Shown one piece after another: positions 35,501-45,956 of a DNA stretch of 64,000 bases (positions within the stretch are counted from its first letter, which is position 1; each line of letters begins with the position of its first letter). Origin of the DNA: Posidonia oceanica (taxonomy: Eukaryota; Streptophyta; Magnoliopsida; Alismatales; Posidoniaceae); contig JAZBRS010000026.1 in NCBI GenBank assembly GCA_037176725.1, positions 148,625,501-148,689,500 of the forward strand, read 5' to 3'. The notes under the pieces are model-generated. The model was not told the DNA's origin and did not search any database. It saw only the letters and a program-made list of their open reading frames with translations. Both the position numbers and the translations under genes were made by a program.

Positions 35501-35798
35501 AAGTAGGAGGCGTCCAACGTTGGACGCTAGCATAGGGTGTGTCCAACGTTGGATGCTGCTTATGCTAGCGTACAACACGCTCAGTTGGCAAAAAGCTGTA
35601 AATGGGCTTGGGCTTCGGCTTAGAAAGGTTTTAAAAATTGTAAAAAGGCTTGGGTTAAGGCTTTGGGGTTTAGACATGGTTTTGGGCTTGGTTTTTGGGG
35701 TAGAAATGGGTTAGAAAAAAGGAGCGCCATTCCAGAGTCCACACGAGCCTGCAAGAGAAAACAACCAACTTCCAGGCTGTCAGAATGGGGTGTCTACA
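32543..35798 (-). repeat. 5' LTR of element C
   Basis: It runs from TGTCGTAATC (plus strand) to TGTCTACA and is collinear with 13056-16299. Palindromic modules GCGTCCAACGTTGGACGC occur at about 33440, 34139, 34525 (variant), 34768 (variant) and 35513. A copy of the PBS start (CGGAGTCGCCACC on plus) lies inside at 32697-32709. Frames such as 35070-35456 correspond to those in the other LTR and carry no known domain. Confidence 0.93.
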
Positions 35799-35803
35799 CT
35801 CAG
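35799..35803. repeat. Target-site duplication CTCAG, right copy (element C)
   Basis: CTCAG follows TCTACA directly and matches 13051-13055. Joining the flanks restores an LTR block found intact elsewhere in the window. Confidence 0.9.
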
Positions 35804-36145
35804 GCATATCGGGGGTGCCTAACAACTTCCCCGCACGTAACAGGAGTTTTCTCTGGACCGCATTGACTTTGTGTCACACATTTGCTTTGATTTTCGCATG
35901 CTTAAAAAATGCATAGGTTTTCCTTGCACGTTCTTTATACGGTTTTCCTAATTTTCCCGTTTTAGTAAATTAGGTGGCAACTCCTTGTCTTTTCTTTATT
36001 TCTCTTTAGCGTTCGTCTTTGCTTTTTGGTGTTTTCGAGTCGAGTTTCCTTCCTCAGATTCACCTGCTTATAATGACCTACTTTTGGTCGGTGCACGCAA
36101 GCTTTGGCATTGTGCATGGACGTGCTGATTTTCTGGATTACTACA
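35804..36145 (+). repeat. 3' LTR of element A, terminal part
   Basis: It starts with GGGGGTGCCTAACAACTTCC-like sequence and ends TGGATTACTACA at 36145. It also holds GGTGGCAACTCC near 35970, a PBS-like motif. After 36145 the sequence changes to minus-strand gag of F, with CGCAC (36146-36150) as the candidate target duplication; its partner lies outside the window. Confidence 0.9.
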
Positions 36146-37615
36146 CGCACCTCGAATGATAATCTCGATAGACTCTTCGTTAGAGGGCCTAGCTCGGACT
36201 TGTGAGGCGAGGGTGCGCCATCGGCCATTGTACTCCTCGAATGGCTCATGGGGTCTCTGCCTAGTGGAGACAAGATCCTCGCACTTTGGGATCAAGTCGA
36301 GGTTGAACGAGTACTGCTCCAGGAACGCCTAGCTGAGGTCGTTCCAAGTCCGGATCATGGTCATGTCAAGGGAAGTGAACCACTTGAGCGCGGGGCCAGT
36401 CAGACTCTTCTGGAATTGCTGGATCAAGAGCCTGTCATCAACCTGAAGCTGAGCGTGGTCTTCGCAGTACGCTCGGAGATGGGAGATTGGGCAGCCATTA
36501 CTATTATACTTCTCGAATTCCGAGACATGGAAATTTGGAGGGAGTACAGCCTCTAGGAAATAACAGAGGTCCCGGAACTGGTAGGGTCGGTGATCTCCAC
36601 CTTGCGATGATCGTAGTGCTCTCTCTAGATCACTCATCCTAGCAAGGAGTGCGTCTGAGGGCGCTACCGATGGAGATTGTGCAGGTGGGGCAGGAACCAC
36701 GTACGTTGAATAGGCCACCCTTGAGGGGTCCTCTGGATCTATCATCGCACCACCTGGTGCCATGGCATGAGGGCCAGTGTACCCATGTGATGGTGCTGAA
36801 GGAAGTGGCATGCATGATGGTGGCAGGATCTGTGGACACACAGAAAAGGGATATGCAGAAGACTGTGCTGTGTAAGATGCAGAATGTGGGAGCAACAACT
36901 GCTGCACTGGTATGGTGCCAGGCAATGGGGTCTATGTGTATTGTGCTCTTGCCAACCCAAGATGCTGACCACCAGATGCTAGAGGTGGATACTGTGCGCT
37001 AAGTGGTGTCTATGCTGGAGGCATGAATGTCGCCCCCATTACCGGTGTAGTGAGAAGCTAGGGTGATGGTTGAGGCAGAGGTGCTGCAGGGTGAGTCTAG
37101 AACACTAAGACAGGCTACTGGGGGACCTCAAGAGTAGTTGGAACTATAGATGGGCGAATAGACAAGGCCATGCCCTGCAGTGTCTGGGCAAGCCTCATCA
37201 GATGTTGATACTACACGTCAGGGGTCCCGTCGGTGGGAAGACTGAAGTGCAGGACCGACAAGGGACTAGATGCCAAAAGTGGTTGGGACATAGACTATCC
37301 AAAAGACAAGGATCCTATAACCAAAGATGACTCAGCAGAATGAGTGTCAAAAGTGGCAAAGCCTTGTGAAAGGGGAGCAGTGAACTGGAAACCCAGAGCA
37401 TGAGTGGTGGTCACTGAAACAGACTCGGTGACAGGCTCTGGACTAGCAAAAGTCTGCCGACGCCTTGAAATAAGCGGAGTGGAACTCCCAGGTGCTGGAG
37501 ACTGGAATCCCTAGTAGGAAGGAATGGCAGAAGTCACAGCAAAGGAATAAGGAGCCAACGGCAGGATCTCCTCCAAAGCAACTGAAAGCGAAGGCTCGCT
37601 AACACGCTGGGCCAT
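36146..37615 (-). pseudogene. Element F gag, truncated by element A
   Basis: It begins at ATG 37615 with MAQRVSEPSLSVALEEILP, followed by a Pro/Gln-rich region and the gag core FRDLCYFLEAVLPPNFHVSE, FQKSLTGPALKWFTSLD and TWNDLS. A single frame is kept to the breakpoint. It is interrupted by nine stops, all TAG (36329, 36932, 37010, 37058, 37097, 37115, 37211, 37295, 37511), with no TAA, TGA or frameshift seen. At least five correspond to Gln codons in the gag of C. Gag would form the particle shell. The premature stops make this copy inactive unless the stops are read through, for which I see no evidence. Confidence 0.9.
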
Positions 37616-38780
37616 GGTTGACCATGAGCGAGTAAGGATAGGACTGCGGCGAAAACCAAGAGGATGAGACCTATGAGGAGCTATTGTCAGATATGATGAA
37701 TAACTCGAGGAAAGATGGTCAAGAAAATGTCTCTATAGGGGTATCAGGGAAGGAACGACTAGAACTCCAACTAAGGAACTCACTCTCTAACCTGTGACAA
37801 CACACAAAAACAAATGTCAAATCTTAGATAAACAAATGCAAATGTTACTAGGGTGGCATGATGCATATGAATGCTTTCTATTATGCTCTCTCTCACCAAT
37901 CTAAGTGTGTCCTAGTAGGCATTCTACTCCAGGTACTCACAAGGGTATATAGGTTTCCGACTCAAGGATAGAAATCAAGTGCCCATCTAAATCCTGGCCA
38001 AGGACCAGGCAATAAACGGGTGGTGTGTTGGGAGCTTCGGCTCCTACTATAGCAGTGATCCCTTACTAACACCGACATGACCCCGGACAAGGGGAGATAG
38101 ATCGGCAACCCGTCCCACGCCAAAGCCATGGAACAACAGACCGGGACTGCCCTTTGCAAACTAATGGGTGGATTTAGAGAAGAAAATATGCATGCCTCTA
38201 GTATAATCATTCATGCAAGTATGCTTGATGTTTTTTACTTGATTCTTTTTCTTTTTAACCAAGGGAATAAATGTGAATGTCTGGCTCTAGTTTTGCCTAG
38301 GGTACATTCTTATTTGTCCTTTCATTTTTCTTTAAATCATAGGGGTAGATGTGAATGTATGGCTCTAGTTTTACCTAGGGTACATTCTTATTTGTCCTTT
38401 CATTTTTTATTTTTACCATAGGGGTAGCAATCATGTCTTTAATTGTCCCTAAGATTAATTTGCAAAAAGGGGAAGAAAACACCCGAATATGGCATGTAAA
38501 CATCAAACATCATGTCAAAAAGCAATGTGCATGGCATGTGCTAGTGTTGTGACATGATTTGTGAAAAGAGAAACACTCAACCCATCCAAAAGGCATGTAT
38601 AACATGGCATGTGCGTGTGGTGGCATAGCAAGCATGTGTAAAATAGGCATACAAACATGGCACAAAGTAGGATATTAAAGCCTAGATAACAAGGCAAGCA
38701 GGCAAGGCAAACATATGCAATAAACCATGCAAACAGAAGAAAGCCACTAAGCGGAAAAGTGAAAACGAAAGCTGAAGAAA
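37616..38780 (-). other. Element F 5' leader, PBS not identified
   Basis: The leader is similar to that of C (CTCACCAATCTAAGTGTGTC near 37892). A 70-bp direct repeat is present at about 38275-38340 and 38350-38410 (GTGAATGTATGGCTCTAGTT type). At the inner end, where the LTR end and PBS are expected, only the LTR-internal motif GGAGTTGCCACC is found (38794), so LTR terminus and PBS seem to be deleted. Confidence 0.6.
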
Positions 38781-41366
38781 AGAAAACAAAATGTGGAGTT
38801 GCCACCTAGTCTATTTTGAAAACCAGAAAGATGAGGAAAATCAGAAAACAAGCAAATTAAATAAAAGTGTAAAGGATATGACACACGATCATTGCATGCC
38901 AGAGATTGGGCAAGGACTCCTGTTACACATGGGGAAGGTGTTAGGCACCCCCATGCGCCCAAGAGAGTCAGTCTTTCTGGGCTATTCCGCTCATTTTTGG
39001 CTAATGTTGGCATGTTAATGCCATTTGCTATACGCCCAAGGGTGATAATGCTATGCCTTGTAAAACATGCTAATGCCTTCGAAAATATGTGAAATGCTTT
39101 TCAAAACATGCCAAAAAGTGAAAGCTAAACACCCCAAAGCCACTGTAGACATGCAAATCACATTGGATAATCATAAACCAAACAAACAAGCCAAAAATGG
39201 ATATTGGAAAGCTTTAAAACAGGGTCTAATTTACTGAAGATGTTGACGCTAGGATACCCAATGTCCTATGTAAGACGCATAGGTTCCTACGTCTAACACA
39301 AAAGAATAGAAACTTCACAGAATGGCTAAATTAACAGAAAATCAATAACGGTCATTGATCATGAGAGACAAGATATCATTGAAATGGTTTTCTAAACATG
39401 GTATACATTCTAGAGTTGATTTCCAAACCGGTTGAAAACATTTCAGAAGTCATTATATTAAAATGGCTATCTGGGGTATAAGACGCTAAGATCCCCGCGT
39501 CTTACATAAGACGCTATTGGATCTGCATCTTACACCTAGAAACTGGTTTTCAAGTGAAAGCAAGGAAAATAGCTTGTAATCTTGTCAAATAATCTTATGA
39601 AACAAACAGGACAAGAAATAAGATTAAAGAACACTCTGGCATCACATATCAAACCTTAGATATCCACAAAATTATTTTGATGAGGAGAAATAAGGCGAAA
39701 TCTTGACAGAGGTGTAAGACACTGTGCTATTCAGCATCTTATGTAAGACACTGCACTTGTTGCATCTTACACCTAAAAAAACAGTTTTTAGGATAAATCT
39801 CAGAAATCATGACAGGCTTTTTATCAAATGCTTTTTATGATGGAAACTTGATAAGAATAGATTAAAACCTTATTATGCATCATGAATAGAACATTAGGAA
39901 ATATAAAACATTTCTGTGGGGAAAGATGTAATAAAACAGAACAGGGGGCGTAAGACGCTGGCTTGGCAAGCATCTTACGTAAGACGCACCAGTACTAGCA
40001 TCCTACAACTCAACTGATCCCATGGCATAATTAGACATCCAAATCAATTCGAAACTTATAAAGACCCATCGATTAAGCAAGAGCATGCAACCACGAACAT
40101 AAACATGCAAAAATGATGGAAAATGAGCCTCTGGATTGCTCCACCCACCTCCACTTGCTCGGCACCGGAATCCGATGGGTTCTCCGGCCATTGGAACGGT
40201 CGGGAGCCCATGGAGCTTGACTGTGGCTCATCGTGGAGGCTTGGGGAGATCAGGAGGATATCAGGGATGCAAATGAATGGTAAAGGGACCAATGGCCACT
40301 CCTCCCCATCCTCCATGGGACTGCGTCGGCAGACTCAGGCCGGCTGGCCTTGGGAGAGGCCGTTAGCCCAAGCCACGCTCTGAGGACGCGTCAGAGGGTT
40401 GAAGGGAGGTCGAGGCTTGGCCATGCAACGTAAAGAAAACTCATACTTAGGGATGGGTCATCGCACACTCATTGGTCGTTGGCCTTGTGTGGGTGAACCC
40501 ATCGCCGGAGTTAAACCTTAGAGGTAAAACAATGACCACATGCAAGGAAACTCAGATAAAATGCACCAAAACAAGCATCCACAATATAAAGATTAAGGTT
40601 CTAAGCTATAGGGAGAAGCGTACTTACCTATTTGGATGTTTGGTCTTGCTTCCTTGACGCCGGCGACTCTCTCCGGTTTGTAGTGGCTCAGACGATGATT
40701 GTGGTGGCTAGGCTGATTTGGCAAGGCTTCGGGAAGGCCAAGGCTAGCTCTGGGTTGGTCGAAGATGGGAGAATTTGGGTGTTCTTGGCTGAGAATTCAG
40801 AAGCCAAAGATAGGGTGTTGTGTTGCCGACCCCCATTGAAAGAAGAAGAAAAATGCTTATATGGGGTTGCCTAGAGTGTAACGTGAGAATTTGAAACGAA
40901 GGGACATGAGACATGGCTGGGATAAGGTTTTGGATGAGGGGCACAAGTGTATTTGCACTTCTGTGTCGATTGGTGGCCAAAATTTGAACTCTGTTAGTCC
41001 CAATGCATAGGACGCCGAAATGAACTGCGTCTAACGTAAGACATATAAGACTTAGCGTCTTACGTCCCAAACAGGATGACGGTGTTAGACGTTGAGTTTC
41101 CTACGTCTTACATAAGACGTAGGCCGACCTAGCGTCCAACGACCCAAAGTGGACTTTGGGTGTTTTGGGCTTTTTTTGGTTGGGCTTGGGCTTGGATTTA
41201 GATGAGGCATGGGTTTAGGTTTGGTTTGGGATTAATAAGAAGGCTTGGGTTTGGGATTGGTGGGGCTTAGGTTTGGGTTTGGATGAATAGGTGGGGTCCG
41301 CCATGACTGAGCACATTACTTAGGAGAAAGCCGCTGACGAAGGACTACAAAATCGGGGTGTCTACA
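38781..41366 (-). repeat. 5' LTR of element F, inner boundary uncertain
   Basis: The outer end TGTAGACACCCC is clear at 41366. The inner end is inferred from the LTR-type block GGTGTTAGGCACCCCCATGC near 38938. It has palindromic modules with TAAGACGC in place of TTGGACGC, for example at 39485-39540, 39715-39775, 39950-40010 and 41030-41130 (CATCTTACGTAAGACGC). Confidence 0.75.
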
Positions 41367-43048
41367 CCTTGTTCCTAAGAATCTGCTATTTCTGATCAAG
41401 AATTTGAACATCCTCGATCATAGTCAAGTTCTCTTGCAACTCATCTAGTTGCACCGGTATTACTTGGGACGCGTCAGCCGAACACTTCTTCAACGTAGAA
41501 ACATGAAAAATGCTATGCACACCTGACAATTACTGAGGCAAAACTAAATTATATGCAACTTCACCAACTCTCTTTGAATTTTGTAGGGTCCAATGTAACG
41601 AGGACTCAACTTTCCTCGCTTGCCAAATCTGGTCACCCCTTTGGTTGGTGATACCTTCAGAAAGACGAAGTCTCCCACTTCGAATTCCAAAGGTCTCCGC
41701 CTCCTGTCTGCATTGCTTTTCTGCCTACTATGTGTAGCCAACAATCTCTTGTGAATCAATTCTATTCAATTTGCATATTGCTGCATGATTTCTTGGTCCA
41801 AAAGCTGGCGTTCACCCACCTCACTCCAACAAGTAGGGGTCCTACATGGCCTACCATACAAAGCTTCGTATGGCACCATTCCAATGCTGGAGTGAAAACT
41901 GTTGTTATAAGCAAACTCGATCAGAGGCAAGTGCTCCTCCCAGCTGCCTTTCAGGTCCAAAGCACAGGCCCTCAACAAATCTTCCAGTGTCTGGCTAGTT
42001 CTCTCTATCTGACCATTTGTTTGAGGATGGAAAGCAGTGATGTAATTCAATACAATACCAAATGCCTCTTGCAAGGCCCTCCAAAATCTCGAGGTGAACC
42101 GTGTGTCTCGGTCAGACACAATCGATACAGGAATTCCATGCAGACGAACTATCTCAGACACATACAACTCTGCCAGCTATGTCAATGGAAGATTCACTCG
42201 CATAGGCAAGAAGTGCGTGGACTTTGTGAGCCGATCCATGATTACCCATACTACATCATTCTTTCTTCTGGTTTTGGGTAATCTCGTCACAAAGTCCATG
42301 GTGACATGCTCCCATTTCTAGACAGGAATATCCAGGGGTTGCAGAGTTCCTCCTAGTCTCTGGTGCTTAGCCTTCACCATGTGATAGGTTGCACACTTGG
42401 CCACATACTCAGCAATCTCTCTTTTCATTCCAAGCCACCAAAAGTTTCTTTTTAGATCCTTATACATTTTGGTGCTTCTTGGATGGATGGTGTATTTAGA
42501 CCTGTGGGCTTCATCTAGCAAGCTCTGCTTCACTTCCTCTACCTGAGGTACGTACAGGCATAAATCATATCTCAGCCCACCATCCACACCAACAGAGAAA
42601 TGGGGTGCTTCTCTTGCACTCAGTTTTCCCCAAGTATTCAGTACAAAGTGGTCCAATTACTGAGCTACCACAATCGCTTCCACTAACCTCGGACGAAAGG
42701 CTAGGTTAGCCAAACATACACTAACAGATCCTTGAGACTGCCTTCTTGGTCTACATTCAACCAACCCTTCGAGTAGATGCCACTCCTTGATCATCAGACT
42801 GGCCAAAGTATATGTGTGTCTGCTCAATGCATCAGCGACCACGTTGGCTTTTTCGGGGTGGTAGTACATACTAAAATCATAGTCCTTGAGGTATTTCACC
42901 CACCTTCGTTGTCTCAAGTTCAAATCTTTCTAGGTGAAGATATACTTTAAGCTCCAGTGATCAGTAAACACTTCAAACTGCTCACCATATAGATAGTGCC
43001 GCCAAATCTTCAATGTGAACACCATTGTAGCCATCTCAAGATCGTGTG
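41367..43048 (-). pseudogene. Chromovirus (Tekay/Del-like) pol fragment G: RNase H, integrase, C-terminal chromodomain region
   Basis: A single minus-strand frame holds the end of RNase H ([36 protein letters not shown]), then a zinc-binding integrase region (HRSKYTIHPRSTKMYKDLKR) where the second Cys of the CxxC is Tyr (KCATY). The integrase core has SDRDTRF and NGQIERTSQTLED, and the tail RRRRPLEFEVGDFVFL continues into VFHVSTLKKCSADASQVIP. The tail suits the chromodomain clade that targets heterochromatin. Stops are TAG at 42930, TAA at 42657, TAG at 42318, TAG near 42178 and TGA at 41766. Element H cuts it at 43048 and F at 41367, so the N-terminal pol and the very end are elsewhere. Confidence 0.9.
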
Positions 43049-45956
43049 TGTAGATATCCCATTTTCGCATTTTTGAGAGTTCTTTTAAGATAGGGACCTT
43101 GAGGCACCCCAAATCACATGTCTAAGTATTGATAACACATTTCCCAGATCTTCTGTAATTTCTTCGAAGCATCGTTTGATCCTACTTGACTCAGGTTGTT
43201 GGCCGTGGCAGAGCTGACACACTCAGACTCACAACAAGTTCGAGTACCTCGAGTGTCCTTCATTTTTACTCATATTCGTGGCAGATTTGAGTTAGAGAAG
43301 ATGTCTTCATGATTTCATAGACTATCTGAAGTTTCCCGGCCTTTTATCATGTTTTCTCTAGATAGAACCTAAGAGCTAGAGCTAGGAATGAACTGAGCTT
43401 GCTAGTTACTAGCTGGGGAGGCGACATGGATAGATGTCCTTTGAACAGGCGACATGGATAGACGCCCTTTGAATAGGTGACTAACCTAGACGTCATCGTA
43501 GCAGGCAACTAACTGTTGTGGGCTCCTTTAATTGCCCCTTGCAGTTGTTTTTGACGGTTGTTTCCCACAACCCCACCAACTGTTAGACACCAACATAACC
43601 AGCGACTAACGGTCGTGGAACTGCAACGGTTTTTTCCCACGATCCCCTCTTCCGATAGACGCCAATGTAACCGGCGACTAACGATCATGGAATTGCAACA
43701 GTTTTCTCCCATGATCCCTTGACTGTTAGATGCCAACATAACCGGCGACTAACGATCATGGCCTCCATCAAACCGAATTTCCATGGTTTTCCCACGAGTG
43801 CTTGAGCAGTTGCTGGTCTTAGGCACCTACATATGCGGCGACTGACAATAACTGTCACTTTTCTTCTAGAAACTTCTAGGTGTGAACCACCCAGACCCTT
43901 GGAGTCTATAAATAGACCCCATGGGTCAGTGTTTGAACCCTTCGACCAATTGTGAGAAAAACACTCCCTGCTAGTTCAAGAGAGAGAAATTCCATTTAGA
44001 ATTTTAGGGTTTTGAGCTTTCACATTCAGAGAGCTAGAGTTTTCAATCCAGAAAGTCTACCTCCCATCTTCAAAAGAGGAATCCTAGCTTCCACTTTCAA
44101 CCCAGAAATCCTAGGTCCTAGAGATCTTGAGCCAAGCTGGAGCTCCGACCGTGCCTCCACTTCTACTCTACTGCATACAGCACAAGGGTGAAGGGAGTAT
44201 TCTTCCAATCTAGTTTTCTTAATTCATATTGCATTCCTTAGCATAGGACCCATAGCATATGCATGCGGGAAATAACCCCCGGTTAGTATTAGTTTCTTTC
44301 GTTTATGTTACTTTTTCTATTTATTTCTACTACCGCTTACTACACGAATTGATCTGGATCTATTTACTTTGTTTTGAAGGAAAGGAATAACGCTTACGTG
44401 ACACGAGGGCGCCGCTAGACAACATCCTGCCGTTGATCTAGTGATTCGAGTACCCGTATCCTCATCATCTCCCCTAAGGCGTCTTGTCAGCCCATCGACG
44501 AGTGGCGATCACATCAAGCTATCGACGTCATGGAAGCATCAGCATCTTCATTCAAACACCCCCCCAAATCCACATCCACAGTCTCTAGCGATCACAGTGG
44601 GACTCGGTTTTTGCCAACCCTCCGTGCTACGTAAGCGATCCCTATTCCTTCTTTCCTTTATTGTTATAGATCTAGGTGTAGTTTTCGGTTTGGGGAATCA
44701 TGCGTGTAGGTTTTCACGACACCCAGACCTTTTTATCGTTTTTTATTATTTCTAACATTAGTAAAACCCATAGCTTCAATAGCTTGGTCCGTTTTACTGA
44801 GGTCAGAAAACTCTGGAATTGAGCCACCTATTCAAAGAGCGTCTGTCCTAGTCGCATCTCTCTGAGACGACTGACAAGGGCGCCATCATTATAGGCGACT
44901 TATTCCGAGTCCGTTTTACTGTAGATCAGTAGATTTTTCCATAATTTGTGTTGTATTTTAGATCTACAGTCGCATAAAAATCAATCAAAAATCATTCCTG
45001 TCCATTGTATTTTAGTTTTTTGACGGTTTCAAGGATTGTATGTGTCCACCCTTAAGGTGGAAACTATCTTATTTATATTAAAGTTAAAGTTCCTTGAGGA
45101 AATCTTCCTCTAGCTAGAACGATTAACTTGAGCGAACCCAGGCTAGTGCAAGTCGCTCTCCCATACTCAGTGTTGGTTGTAATAGTTAGATCAAGATCTT
45201 GAGGTGTCCTAAGGTGTTATTATCGACTCCTTCTTCTCCCTGAGTCAATAATAATCCTTAGTAGATACTTGATGCTTTAATATTCCATGTTTATTTATCG
45301 CTTTATGGTTTGTTAAGTGCCGAGCCTAAGGACAGAATCCTAGGTGGTGGGTACCTCTTTAAAGAGACAAGCCCACCATCTAGGCCCTCTTGGTGGACCC
45401 TGAAGAAGGTCAAAGAGTGGTACCTGTAAGCCAAAAATCCCAGTTACTTGTGACACATGCAGGTTTAATTAATTGACTAATTAAACACTTGAACAAGTAA
45501 AATCAACGCTTTGTCTGAGACTTGAATTTCCTTTTTCCCTGATTGTTGCACGGTCTGTCCAAAACAGACCTGGTTTGCTGGAAGAACAGAGGCATAGCCG
45601 CCTGTTCAGAAGGTGCCTCTATCAGCCGCCAGTGCAATCGACAACTTGTTGGCCACCTGATGTACATGCGACTATAGGGAAAACGTTACGATTCAGAGTG
45701 CTTTGATTGCAAGGTTTTAACTGTTATTATCCACAGGATTGCAGGGGGGCATCGGCATAAACTTTTTTTTTCTGTTATTCTTCTTTTTGAGTCCACATCA
45801 ACTAAGTGTGTTTGAGTCTGTAATCTCCTTTGTGAATCTTCTGTAATAGTTTCAATATAAAAGAAAAAAAAAGAAAAAAAGAAAAAGAAGAAAAAAAAGA
45901 AAAAGAAAAAAAAAAGAAAAAAAGAAAAGAAAAAAGAAAAAGAAAATAGTCTTATA
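43049..45956 (+). repeat. 5' LTR and leader of element H (LTR/PBS boundary not resolved)
   Basis: The LTR carries repeated motifs of the type GGCGACTAACG with TTAGACGCCAA (43400-43850), a TATA box at 43907, and a downstream GAGTGGCGATCAC motif near 44500. Further on are an inverted repeat GTTTAATTA/TAATTAAAC at about 45462-45486 and an A/G-only tract at 45862-45946 just before the gag ATG. No gene is supported. Confidence 0.7.
43907..43914 (+). promoter_or_regulatory. TATA box of element H LTR
   Basis: TATAAATA lies 858 bases from the LTR start in GC-balanced sequence (GGAGTC-TATAAATA-GACCCC). Transcription would start about 30 bases downstream, near 43940. Confidence 0.7.

Larger units (their letters stand above)
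13056..35798 (-). mobile_element. Element C: complete 22.7-kb Tat/Ogre-like retrotransposon with PMD-like gene
   Basis: Both LTRs (3' at 13056-16299, 5' at 32543-35798), a 5-bp target duplication, PBS, gag, protease, linker, pol, PMD-like gene, hairpin array and polypurine tract are all present on the minus strand. It inserted into the 3' LTR of element A. The size is in the range known for Ogre elements. The copy is decayed by stops and a few indels, and the two LTRs differ at many sites, so insertion is not recent. Confidence 0.95.
36146..41366 (-). mobile_element. Element F: Tat/Ogre-like retrotransposon, 5' part
   Basis: The 5' LTR, leader and most of gag are on the minus strand. A has inserted in gag after the codons for IIIRGA, so the rest of F lies left of the window. 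The LTR starts TGTAGACACCCCGATTTTG at 41366 inside the chromovirus G. CCTTG (41367-41371) would be its target duplication, but the other copy is not visible. Confidence 0.85.

Noticed and set aside
36146..37615. TAG used as a sense codon
   Set aside because: The stops map to Gln or Trp codons and fit CHG deamination; native ends of pol and PMD frames also use TAG, so TAG still terminates.
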